Assembly: GCA_958402795.1 (NCBI GenBank)
Contig: CATXUX010000008.1
Location: 55,867-119,866 of the forward strand
Direction: 5' to 3'
DNA length: 64,000 nucleotides
Origin: an uncultured Lachnospiraceae bacterium
Lineage (GTDB): Bacteria > Bacillota > Clostridia > Lachnospirales > Lachnospiraceae
Both the position numbers and the translations under genes were made by a program. Below the pieces are notes generated by a model. The model was not told the origin of the DNA, ran no database searches, and worked only from the letters and a program-made list of their open reading frames with translations. This document shows positions 9,084-16,914 of this stretch, piece after piece. Each line of letters begins with the position of its first letter. Positions within the stretch are counted from its first letter, which is position 1.

Positions 9084-9116
9084 ATCTTAAATTATGGAAG
9101 TAAAACTATTGTAAAC
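9084..9116 (-). promoter_or_regulatory. promoter with response-regulator direct repeat, upstream of the DUF4097-like gene
   Basis: On the minus strand GTTTAC (9116-9111), five bases, TTTTAC (9105-9100), ten bases, -10 TAAGAT (9089-9084). It overlaps the stop codon of the alarmone synthetase gene. Confidence 0.55.
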
Positions 9117-9825
9117 CGGGATCTTTCATTTCCAAATAGTAGATTTTTTCATTTACCACAGACCTGTTCTCTCCACCTTCACCAAAAAGGCATAATTTAC
9201 TTGCAATTCTCTGCATACGCCGGTCATTGTCCGCGATTACGTCTGCACATCTCTTTAATTCCGCTACTACTTCTTCCGTTTTGTTATAGTCTTTCTTATA
9301 GCATAGCTGATGCTCCAGACTTGCCCATGAATCCATTCCAACAGTCCGAATCTGAAGCTCCACAACAACCTCCTGCCGAAACTCAGGAAAATATACCGGT
9401 ATCTTGACTACCAGATGAAGGCTCCTGTAGCCGTTCGGTTTTGGATGTTCTATATAGTCCTTGGTTTCTATCAGAGTTATGTCGTCCTGCGAACATAACA
9501 GATCCGCAATCTCATATACATCTGCAATGAACGGACAGGTAACCCGGATTCCCGCCACATCTTTTATATTTTCCACAACAGCCTTATACGAAAATTCAAT
9601 TCCCTTTCGCTCCAGCTTCTGTATAATACTGCCCGGATCTTTTACCCTATATTTAATTGTCTCAATAGGCTTATGCTTCTTTTCAAACTGAAAATCTTTT
9701 GATAAGATTTCAAGCTTTGTAACGATCTGCTTTAATCCGGCTTCGTATATATTCAAAAATTTCTGCATCTGATTGGTTGCCTTCAAAACAAGGACCATTT
9801 CCCGCGAAGTACAAATTTCATCCAT
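9106..9825 (-). CDS. small alarmone synthetase (RelA/SpoT-type GTP pyrophosphokinase)
   Basis: This protein of about 239 residues has only the (p)ppGpp synthetase domain, with no hydrolase or TGS domain, as in RelQ/RelP-type proteins. Visible motifs are DVAGIRV, the synthetase signature GYRSLHLVV, VELQIRT and WASLEHQLCYK. It would transfer pyrophosphate from ATP to the 3'-OH of GDP or GTP in the cytosol. The frame extends upstream to 9924, but that first ATG has no ribosome binding site. I chose the ATG at 9825 behind a GGAGAT, which gives the usual family length; the ATG at 9843 is also possible. It lies downstream of the decayed two-component genes, separated by a terminator. Confidence 0.88.
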   Translation of the reverse strand: MDEICTSREMVLVLKATNQMQKFLNIYEAGLKQIVTKLEILSKDFQFEKKHKPIETIKYRVKDPGSIIQKLERKGIEFSYKAVVENIKDVAGIRVTCPFIADVYEIADLLCSQDDITLIETKDYIEHPKPNGYRSLHLVVKIPVYFPEFRQEVVVELQIRTVGMDSWASLEHQLCYKKDYNKTEEVVAELKRCADVIADNDRRMQRIASKLCLFGEGGENRSVVNEKIYYLEMKDPGLQ

Positions 9826-9926
9826 ATTATTTTTTATCTCCATTACCTGATTTTTATAAAACTCTGCTGAGTACAATATAGGAAATCCATGTAAACCTAA
9901 AGTAACGTCTCTTGTTTGGTACATAA

Positions 9927-9955
9927 AAAAAGAGCCTGTGTTTTCTCCCGACTCT
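9927..9955 (-). terminator. terminator after the decayed response regulator
   Basis: On the minus strand an imperfect AAGAG/CTCTT stem with a long loop is followed by seven T. It overlaps the start of the longest alarmone-synthetase reading frame. Confidence 0.5.
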
Positions 9956-10376
9956 TTAATAAATTTCAGCTATGTACCCCAGTCCGCGGATTGTAACGAT
10001 TTTGAACTCTCTCCACCCATCGAATTTATGCCGCAGACGGTTCATGTGGGTCTTGATCGTACTATCATCGCTTTCTGTATCAAACCCCCAGATATCTTCC
10101 AGAAGCTGTTCCTTGATAAAAATCATATCCGGATAAGAAAGTAGTTTGTAAAGCAGTTCAAATTCCTTTTTAGGAAGGCGGATTACTTCCTTCCCCCTGC
10201 TTACCGTATAAATATCGGCATTGACCGTCACATCACCCAGCACAATCTGTTTCTCACGGCTGATCTTTACCCTTCGAAGCAGTGCCTCTATCCGCCATAA
10301 TAATTCTTCATAATTTACCGGTTTTGTCATGTAATCATCCGTACCGCTGGAAAACCCTTCCCGCTTATCATCAAAG
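9956..10376 (-). pseudogene. response regulator remnant (receiver N-terminus deleted)
   Basis: The frame carries the last third of a receiver domain (FDDKREGFSSGTDDYMTKP) and a complete OmpR winged helix. It is closely similar to residues 84-226 of the intact regulator at 3836-4516. Everything before FDDKR is missing, including the acidic pair and phospho-Asp, and is replaced by the middle of a histidine kinase. The junction is at about 10376, where the kinase frame and the regulator frame meet out of register. An internal ATG at 10330 could in principle start a free DNA-binding domain, but I see no ribosome binding site there. Such a fragment could still bind DNA, which is speculation. Confidence 0.8.
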
Positions 10377-10890
10377 CGGCAATAATCTGCAAATACTGCC
10401 GTCTCTCTTCTTCTGATACTTTGGTATCCAGCAACAGGTTTGCAAAACCATTGATAGAAGATATAGGCGTTTTAAATTCATGGGAGAAATCATTAATAAA
10501 ATCTTTCCGCATCGTTTCCACACTGCGCAGTTCTTTTGCCATGACATTAAAATTTTCAGCAACTTCCGTAAAAGGTCTTAACTTCCCGCTGTTTAACTGG
10601 ACATCATAATTCCCCTTTGCTACCTGATTGATTGCCCCAATAATTGCCGCGATTCTCCGATATAAGATTTTTGTAAAAAAGAACGTAAACAGCTCCATCA
10701 TAAGAGCCATAGGTATCAGCATTCCCAGACCGGCTACCGGATTATAATCCGGATTATTCCTGAAAACCACGTTTACCATATAATCCACCAGTTCATAGCA
10801 CATAATGGAAAGTACAGCCGGTACAATGGCTGCAACTGAAAAATAATTCGGCAACTTACTCACATCATTTTTAGGTTGCTTATCAGACAT
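10377..10890 (-). pseudogene. sensor histidine kinase remnant (catalytic domain deleted)
   Basis: From ATG at 10890 (GGAAGGGGAT site) the frame encodes two transmembrane helices, a HAMP-like linker and a HisKA domain with DFSHEFKTP, all similar to the kinase at 4509-5582. It stops matching at LQIIAA, just after the dimerisation helix. The whole ATPase domain is gone, and the frame runs 14 codons into regulator sequence before a stop at 10327. The longer frame up to 11007 is leader RNA rather than protein: it covers two terminator hairpins. The deletion removed the kinase 3' end and the regulator 5' end, so the ancestral order was kinase before regulator, or a tandem array. Confidence 0.8.
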
Positions 10891-10921
10891 TCCCATATCC
10901 CCTTCCATATACTCAGACACT

Positions 10922-10998
10922 AAAAAACGTCCACTGGACGTTTTTGTCGTATGCATGGCAACAAAAACTGCTGCATTGTGAAAAATACGCCGCAGCAG
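10922..10998 (-). promoter_or_regulatory. tandem-terminator leader upstream of the kinase remnant
   Basis: In transcript order, a stem CTGCTGC/GCAGCAG (10998-10968) ends in a T-run; the linker GCATACGACAAAA follows; then a second stem ACGTCCA/TGGACGT (10941-10927) ends in T6. The linker and second hairpin are nearly the same as in the leader of the MATE gene at 58622-58716. Either an attenuator or a repeated element. Confidence 0.5.
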
Positions 10999-11023
10999 TT
11001 TTCTCATTCCATATCTAAAAAAA

Positions 11024-11551
11024 TTAAACCGGCAGATTGATTCCTGCCTCTTTCATTTTCTTTGCCACAGCTTCCATATATGGCTCCGGTCCTTCCCGAA
11101 ATGGTCCATGTATCCCAATTGCTACATCCAGAAAATCATTATAATCCGGATTTACATGCGTCTCCCAACGGATAATTTCTCCATTTTCATTTGTTTCTAC
11201 AAAACCATAAGCATAAAACTCCATGAATTTTCCTTCTGAGCTATGCCCACCAAAGTGTGTCTGCATAGTGAATCCATTGTCTGACGGCCAGCACTTAAAT
11301 CCCAAAGGCTTCCAGTCCTTAAATTCAACAGAATATGCCAGTGCTTCCATGGTAGCCGCATCTTTTACTGATATCGGATGATTTTTCAGTTCAATCTCGT
11401 TGTTTCCAAAGTAAGGGGACCAATAAATTGCATCATCTGCAAATTTCCACTCTTCATAGGTCTTTCCTTCTTTTACATCATCATTTCTATATGCCTGATA
11501 ATAACTATCCGCCATTCTGCGATGTAATTTGATTCGTTCTTCCAGTGTCAT
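11024..11551 (-). CDS. NTF2-like/SnoaL-type protein
   Basis: This 175-residue protein has the NTF2-like pattern: N-terminal helices (MTLEERIKLHRRMADSYY), then strands such as FMEFYAYGFVET and IIRWETHVNPDY. The start has a GGAG site at 9 bases; a TTG 7 codons upstream is also in frame. It lies 70 bases after a GH3 gene, with no terminator that I can see, so it is probably the last gene of the glycosidase operon that begins at 22.4 kb. Members of this superfamily act as dehydratases, isomerases or cyclases on aromatic and polycyclic compounds. A role on the aglycone freed by the glycosidases would be logical but is inference. Confidence 0.7.
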   Translation of the reverse strand: MTLEERIKLHRRMADSYYQAYRNDDVKEGKTYEEWKFADDAIYWSPYFGNNEIELKNHPISVKDAATMEALAYSVEFKDWKPLGFKCWPSDNGFTMQTHFGGHSSEGKFMEFYAYGFVETNENGEIIRWETHVNPDYNDFLDVAIGIHGPFREGPEPYMEAVAKKMKEAGINLPV

Positions 11552-11620
11552 AATACTTATCTCCTTTTCCAATTTATCTGCTCTGCAGACTAATAATGTC
11601 TCCCAAATATTATTTACTAC

Positions 11621-14131
11621 TCATTCCATTATTTTATATTTGTACACAGTATTTCCTGCTACCATTTCCAGCACTCTTGCCGCACACCGCTTCAGATCGT
11701 CCAGCTTTACCAGACCTTCCTCCACACCTCTTTTTAATGCTTCGATCTGATCCGGACGACCCGGCATGATCAGATCGCACTGTGCCGCCGGGGCTTTCAA
11801 AATATCCGCTGTTCTGGCTTTCATACTATCTCCCCGTTCACATGTGATAGAATCCCAGTCACTCATTACCATGCCTTCAAATCCCCATTCATTCCGCAGA
11901 ACCTTTACCAGAGTATCATGGTTATTCGTAGCATAAACTCCATTGACCATATTATAGGAAGCCATCACGGTCATTGGCGAAGATTCCTTTACCGCGATCT
12001 CAAAGCCTTTCAGATACAACTCCCGAAGCGTTCTTTCACTCATATTGGAGGAGGATTCATTCCTGTGAAGTTCACAGTTATTTGCCACAAAATGCTTGAT
12101 GCTCATGCCCTTCCCCGGATGGGACTGTACGCCGCAGACAATGGCAGCCGCCATCTTGCCGGAAACAAGCGGGTCTTCCGAATAATATTCAAAGGTTCTT
12201 CCGCAAAGAGGATTTCTGTGGATATTCATTCCCGGCGCAAGCCATACCGTCACTCCATATGCTTCCATTTCCTTTCCAACCGCATCGCCCACCTGTTCCA
12301 AAAGCTTCTGGTTAAAGCTCTGCGCCAGCAACTGACTGCATGGCCACGCAGTACAATATTGGTAATGCGATACTCCGTCTGCCGGATCCGCCATCTGGGA
12401 AAGCATCGCTTTTCCTGTCATCCCAAACAGATAACGTTTATATGCTTCCATGTTCTCCGGCACCCTTGCTGCTTTCCAGCTTCCGTCCGGCATTTCTACA
12501 ATGTGGGAAGTCAGATTCAGTCCGGCAGGACCGTCTGAACAGATAACATTGGGAATGCCATATTTGTCAAACAGCTCTGCTGTGGTACTGCCACTGGCTC
12601 CCATTGCCATAACCAGACGTTCCCCGGAGGTTCCGCCTCCGCATACCAGTGTCGCCAGGTCACTTACCGGCATGGACTCAATGACGCCTTTGATCTTCTC
12701 ATCCGTATAGACCGGCAGATCCGGGTAAGTATGACGGATCACCGTAAATTTACCGAAATCTAACATATATACCGGAATCCCTTCCAGATTTTCCTCTGCT
12801 CTTTTTGGCGGCACAATTTCTTTCACTTCGTGCTGCACAGGACATATGTTTGTACAGATTTCTGTGGTTACCTTTTCCTTAAGCCGGATCACTGCGACCG
12901 GTTTTGTCTGATTGGATGCTGTCCCAAGCCGCAGCACATAATCTCCCGGAATCAACACATAAGAAGCGGATTCTTCCTCATATCGCGCAAGGTCTTTTAT
13001 AGGAAATGACAGTGACATCGTTTCACTTGCCCCTGTCGCGATTGTGCTGGTCTTTCCAAATGCCATGAGCCTCTGATATTCCGCACCTTTTCCAAACGGA
13101 GTCGTTGCGTAGAGCTGAACGACTTCTTTTCCATCAAACTCCCCTTCATTGCGGACAGCTATTTCCATTGCTGCCATATTTTCATTTACCTCAACCTTTT
13201 CCGCACATAAGGAGAACCGGGTATAAGAAAGTCCATATCCAAAATGATATCTCGGTTTCACACCGAATGAATCAAAAAACCGATACCCCACATAGATCCC
13301 TTCCGTATATTCCTGGTTGTATTCATCCTCCCCCAGATAGGAATAGGTCGTATTGGAGGGAAGGTCAGAAAAACAGTACGGCCAGCTTGTAGAGAGTTTC
13401 CCGGAAAAATTGACTTTCCCACTGACTACATCCGCAAATGCATTTCCACCTTCTTCGCCGCCCTGTACAAAATAGATCAGTCCGTCCACAGAAAGGTGAT
13501 CCATAAAAGACAGATCCAGCATTCCGCCTACATTTACCACAACGATTACATGAGCATAACCTTCACATACTTTTTTCAGGTTCTCCGACTCAATATCGCT
13601 TAACTGATAATCACCCGGCACATCCTTCCGGTCCTCTCCCTCTCCCGCCTGACGGGCAAGCACATAGATGGCAGTATCTGTATCCGATTCTTTGATGTCT
13701 TCATCTGTAACCGGAATTCCCGTAGGATGAAGGAAACGCTGTACGGTCCCCAACACCTCATAAAAAGACTGCAATCCTTTTACCCTTTCTTCCTGTTCCT
13801 GACGATAGGCTTCATATGTATCCTCATAATACTGGTCAAACCGGTCCAGCCATCCGGTTGTGGTAATGGTATATCCCGCGTTTTCCAGACCCTGTGCAAT
13901 GCTGACGCTGTAGCGTTCACGAACCGCCCCGGAGCCTGTCCCGCCTTTTACCGTCATTCTTGCGCCGGAACCATACAGGGCAATCCTCTTTTCCCGAAGC
14001 GGCAGTACACCGTTATTTTTCAATAGTACGAATCCCTCCGCAGCCGCTTTGCGGGCAAGCTCGCGATTTTCCTTCTCCATTAATGAAATTCTCTGATCTG
14101 TTCCCGCTTTTACGATTGTTTTCATATTCAA
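11621..14131 (-). CDS. GH3 beta-glycosidase with permuted domain order
   Basis: This 836-residue enzyme has the GH3 domains in reverse order. The alpha/beta sandwich domain (GEGFVLLKNNG-type start, about 27-300) comes first, then a fibronectin-like domain (about 310-410), then the TIM-barrel domain (about 470-810). The barrel has KHFVANNCE and the nucleophile in GFEGMVMSDWD, D758. No signal peptide, so it acts in the cytosol on imported glycosides. The stop of the preceding GH3 gene overlaps its start by 4 bases. Substrate specificity (glucose, xylose or other) cannot be read from sequence. Confidence 0.9.
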   Translation of the reverse strand: MNMKTIVKAGTDQRISLMEKENRELARKAAAEGFVLLKNNGVLPLREKRIALYGSGARMTVKGGTGSGAVRERYSVSIAQGLENAGYTITTTGWLDRFDQYYEDTYEAYRQEQEERVKGLQSFYEVLGTVQRFLHPTGIPVTDEDIKESDTDTAIYVLARQAGEGEDRKDVPGDYQLSDIESENLKKVCEGYAHVIVVVNVGGMLDLSFMDHLSVDGLIYFVQGGEEGGNAFADVVSGKVNFSGKLSTSWPYCFSDLPSNTTYSYLGEDEYNQEYTEGIYVGYRFFDSFGVKPRYHFGYGLSYTRFSLCAEKVEVNENMAAMEIAVRNEGEFDGKEVVQLYATTPFGKGAEYQRLMAFGKTSTIATGASETMSLSFPIKDLARYEEESASYVLIPGDYVLRLGTASNQTKPVAVIRLKEKVTTEICTNICPVQHEVKEIVPPKRAEENLEGIPVYMLDFGKFTVIRHTYPDLPVYTDEKIKGVIESMPVSDLATLVCGGGTSGERLVMAMGASGSTTAELFDKYGIPNVICSDGPAGLNLTSHIVEMPDGSWKAARVPENMEAYKRYLFGMTGKAMLSQMADPADGVSHYQYCTAWPCSQLLAQSFNQKLLEQVGDAVGKEMEAYGVTVWLAPGMNIHRNPLCGRTFEYYSEDPLVSGKMAAAIVCGVQSHPGKGMSIKHFVANNCELHRNESSSNMSERTLRELYLKGFEIAVKESSPMTVMASYNMVNGVYATNNHDTLVKVLRNEWGFEGMVMSDWDSITCERGDSMKARTADILKAPAAQCDLIMPGRPDQIEALKRGVEEGLVKLDDLKRCAARVLEMVAGNTVYKYKIME

Positions 14132-16878
14132 TCCTCTTCTTTCTCAATGTAATTTGTATGTGCAAAGGCAAATAAAATATTTTTACTTGCACGCTGCAAA
14201 TTCCTTGTAATCTCTGCCTTTTTCCCCGGATCTTTTGCTGCCTTTAAGAGTTCTACTCTCTTAATATTTCCTCCAACAAATCCTCCCAGTGAATCCAGAG
14301 ACAGATCGCCACCGGCAACCAGCATCTTTCTCACGTCCATATGGGGATAAACGCATGCGTCCGTGGATACCACACCTTGAAATCCCCATTCGCCGCGCAG
14401 CACATCTGTCAACATAGCTTTATGCGCTCCTGCCCATGTATTTCCTATGTAATTAAAGGAAGTCATCACACCGCTGGCGCCGCCATCTTTTACAGCAATC
14501 TCAAACGGTTTCAGATAAATCTCCCTAAGCGCCTGCTCGTTACAATAGGTGAGAAGCTGGTTTCTTCCGGATGATTCTCTTTCGTTCAGGGCAAAATGCT
14601 TCAAGAAACAAACAATTCCTTCTTCTCTGGCTCCCCTGACCGTTGCCGCCGCCATTTTGCCCGAAAGAAGTCCGTCTTCAGAATAATACTCAAAATTTCT
14701 GGCATTAAACGGGGTTCTGTGGCAGTTCATCGCCGGAGCATACCACCCGTGATATCCGAGTGTACGAGCTTCTCCGCCTGCTGCCTTTCCCATCAATTCT
14801 CCCATGTCTGTATTCCATGTAGATGCAACTACAACCGGATTGGGATACGTAATTCCTTCTCCGGCATTCCCCATCACAATTCCGGAAAACAATGTAGAAC
14901 AAATGCAGGTAGAACCGTCCGGCATCAGACGCTTGGGAACACCCAGTCTTTTAATCTTTTCCGTATGCCATGCGCCGTTCCCGCACAGGTCGCACATCTC
15001 ACCCACAGTCAACTGACTGATAAAATCATCCCATTTCGGATCGTCATAGGGTACGCCCATCATATCCTGAAGCATCATTTTCTTTGACAGTTTTACCCCT
15101 ATTGCCGGCATATTCTGCTCATTGTGATCGATTTCCAAATCGGAAGACAAAGCGGCAAGAACCTCATCCGAAGCATGGTAACATCCATCATCCGGTCCTT
15201 TAAAAGCAGACGAATCCTTATCCCAGGTTCTTGTCAGATCCTTTCCTTTCGTCTTTGCATCCTGAAACCGGACAACTGCGGGGTTCTTATCAGAGGCTCT
15301 TTTTCCATCTGCATCCGACCGGAATACGATTTTTTCAGCCAGAACAAAGGAGCAGCTTTCTATCAGTTCGTGGGCATTTTTCATCACACAGATTTCATAC
15401 GTACCGGCTTCCAGAACGTAGGCTCCCTGCTCCTTTTCATCAAAGCTCGCCAGATCTTCCAATGCAATGTTAAACGAATGCACGACTTCCGCTCCCGCTT
15501 CCAGGCAATCTGTTTTCCAGAATGTCACAAGATTGACGGACGCTTTCTCTATCGTTCCGTAATACGGCGGCTTTACATAGATCTGTACAACTTCCTTTCC
15601 GGCATCGTTTCCTGTGTTTTTTACTTTAACCGTACATAAAACAGAGTCTTTGGTCCTTTCAAACTGAATGATTTCCTGTGAAAATTCCGTGTAACTCAAC
15701 CCATAGCCAAAGGGCCACATCACTTCCTGTTCATAACGATATTCCGGATCCGTCTGATACCTGGTTTCAAAATACCGGTATCCCACATAAATTCCCTCGC
15801 TGTAATGAAGAAAATATCCGCTCCCGTTTTTATAATTATCAAGATGATAACTTTTTTCATTCCAGCTTCCATCCGGGTTCAATATCTGGAAATTATTACA
15901 TGCCGGCGCTGCAAAACTGTCTTTTTGCCAGGTATCTGCAAGTCTTCCGGATGGATTTACTTTTCCCCTCAAAATTTCAGCAAGAGATTTCGTTCCGACA
16001 CTCCCCGGCATCCCCATCCACAGGACACCCTTTATGGCTGGGTATTCAGAAAGCCATCCCATTTCCAATGGATTTGCCGTATTAAGTATCAAGATCACCT
16101 TGGAGAAATGTCCGCAGACTGCCTGCACCATCTCTTTCTCTCTTTCGCTTAACCGAAGCTCCGAGGCTTTCAGTTCAAATCCTTCACTTCCTCCTCTGCC
16201 TAACACGATCAATGCATAATCCGAAAAATCTCTGGCGTGCTCCACAACCGTTCGCCCATCTTCATAAAGACCTGTAGATTGAAATACGGATAATGGCAAT
16301 TCTTCTAAACTAAGGTCCGGACGTTTTCCCAAAAATTCAGCTCCGCCCTTATTTACCTTAACAACACCCACATCCTGTTTCTTATTCCCTTCAATGGACA
16401 ACTTCTTATCTTGTATATAATTCGTATACAGATTTAGTAAATCTTCATTCAGCTCAAAATGACCGAATTCTCTAAGAGAATGGAGAATCGGGATACACTT
16501 CGACAGGTCGGAGGCTGCCGACCCGCTGCCATTATAGAATGGCTGCAGGCTGCAGCGCCCGAACACATTGATTTTTGTCACTTCTTTTTCCGATATTGGC
16601 AGGATATGCCCTTCATTTTTCAGTAAAACGATCCCCTCACCTGATATCTGTTCTGCCGCATCAAGAGCCGTCGTCTTTGCCTCCCGGATTGCTTCTGTCT
16701 CCGGCCATCTTTTTGAAATCTGCCAGACGGGAAGACGCAGCACAAAACAAAAGAAGTATATAGGCAGAGCCACAAGCGCCGCAACCAAAATGCAGGCGCC
16801 TACGGATAACCCGAACGAAACCAAGATAGGAAATAAAAATATCACTAATATAGGATAGAATATATTTCTTTTTTTCAT
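14128..16878 (-). CDS. membrane-anchored GH3 beta-glycosidase with permuted domain order
   Basis: This 916-residue protein starts with two hydrophobic segments (about residues 6-24 and 26-48). A GH3 in permuted order follows: the sandwich domain with EGIVLLKNEG near residue 80, a fibronectin-like domain (about 410-520), then the TIM barrel with FLKHFALNE and the nucleophile in GFQGVVSTDA, D840. Two helices with a short turn would leave the enzyme on the inner face or, with another topology, outside; I cannot decide. It overlaps the next GH3 gene by 4 bases. Two permuted GH3 in a row suggest duplication, but they have diverged strongly. Confidence 0.87.
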   Translation of the reverse strand: MKKRNIFYPILVIFLFPILVSFGLSVGACILVAALVALPIYFFCFVLRLPVWQISKRWPETEAIREAKTTALDAAEQISGEGIVLLKNEGHILPISEKEVTKINVFGRCSLQPFYNGSGSAASDLSKCIPILHSLREFGHFELNEDLLNLYTNYIQDKKLSIEGNKKQDVGVVKVNKGGAEFLGKRPDLSLEELPLSVFQSTGLYEDGRTVVEHARDFSDYALIVLGRGGSEGFELKASELRLSEREKEMVQAVCGHFSKVILILNTANPLEMGWLSEYPAIKGVLWMGMPGSVGTKSLAEILRGKVNPSGRLADTWQKDSFAAPACNNFQILNPDGSWNEKSYHLDNYKNGSGYFLHYSEGIYVGYRYFETRYQTDPEYRYEQEVMWPFGYGLSYTEFSQEIIQFERTKDSVLCTVKVKNTGNDAGKEVVQIYVKPPYYGTIEKASVNLVTFWKTDCLEAGAEVVHSFNIALEDLASFDEKEQGAYVLEAGTYEICVMKNAHELIESCSFVLAEKIVFRSDADGKRASDKNPAVVRFQDAKTKGKDLTRTWDKDSSAFKGPDDGCYHASDEVLAALSSDLEIDHNEQNMPAIGVKLSKKMMLQDMMGVPYDDPKWDDFISQLTVGEMCDLCGNGAWHTEKIKRLGVPKRLMPDGSTCICSTLFSGIVMGNAGEGITYPNPVVVASTWNTDMGELMGKAAGGEARTLGYHGWYAPAMNCHRTPFNARNFEYYSEDGLLSGKMAAATVRGAREEGIVCFLKHFALNERESSGRNQLLTYCNEQALREIYLKPFEIAVKDGGASGVMTSFNYIGNTWAGAHKAMLTDVLRGEWGFQGVVSTDACVYPHMDVRKMLVAGGDLSLDSLGGFVGGNIKRVELLKAAKDPGKKAEITRNLQRASKNILFAFAHTNYIEKEED

Positions 16879-16914
16879 TTTCTCCCTTTAAATCTGTCCT
16901 TTTAAAAATCACAT

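Noticed and set aside
10891..11007. N-terminal extension of the kinase remnant with the segment TTKTSSGRFLV
   Set aside because: It is translated terminator sequence: the same DNA hairpin lies in the non-coding MATE leader, and a good start with ribosome binding site is at 10890.
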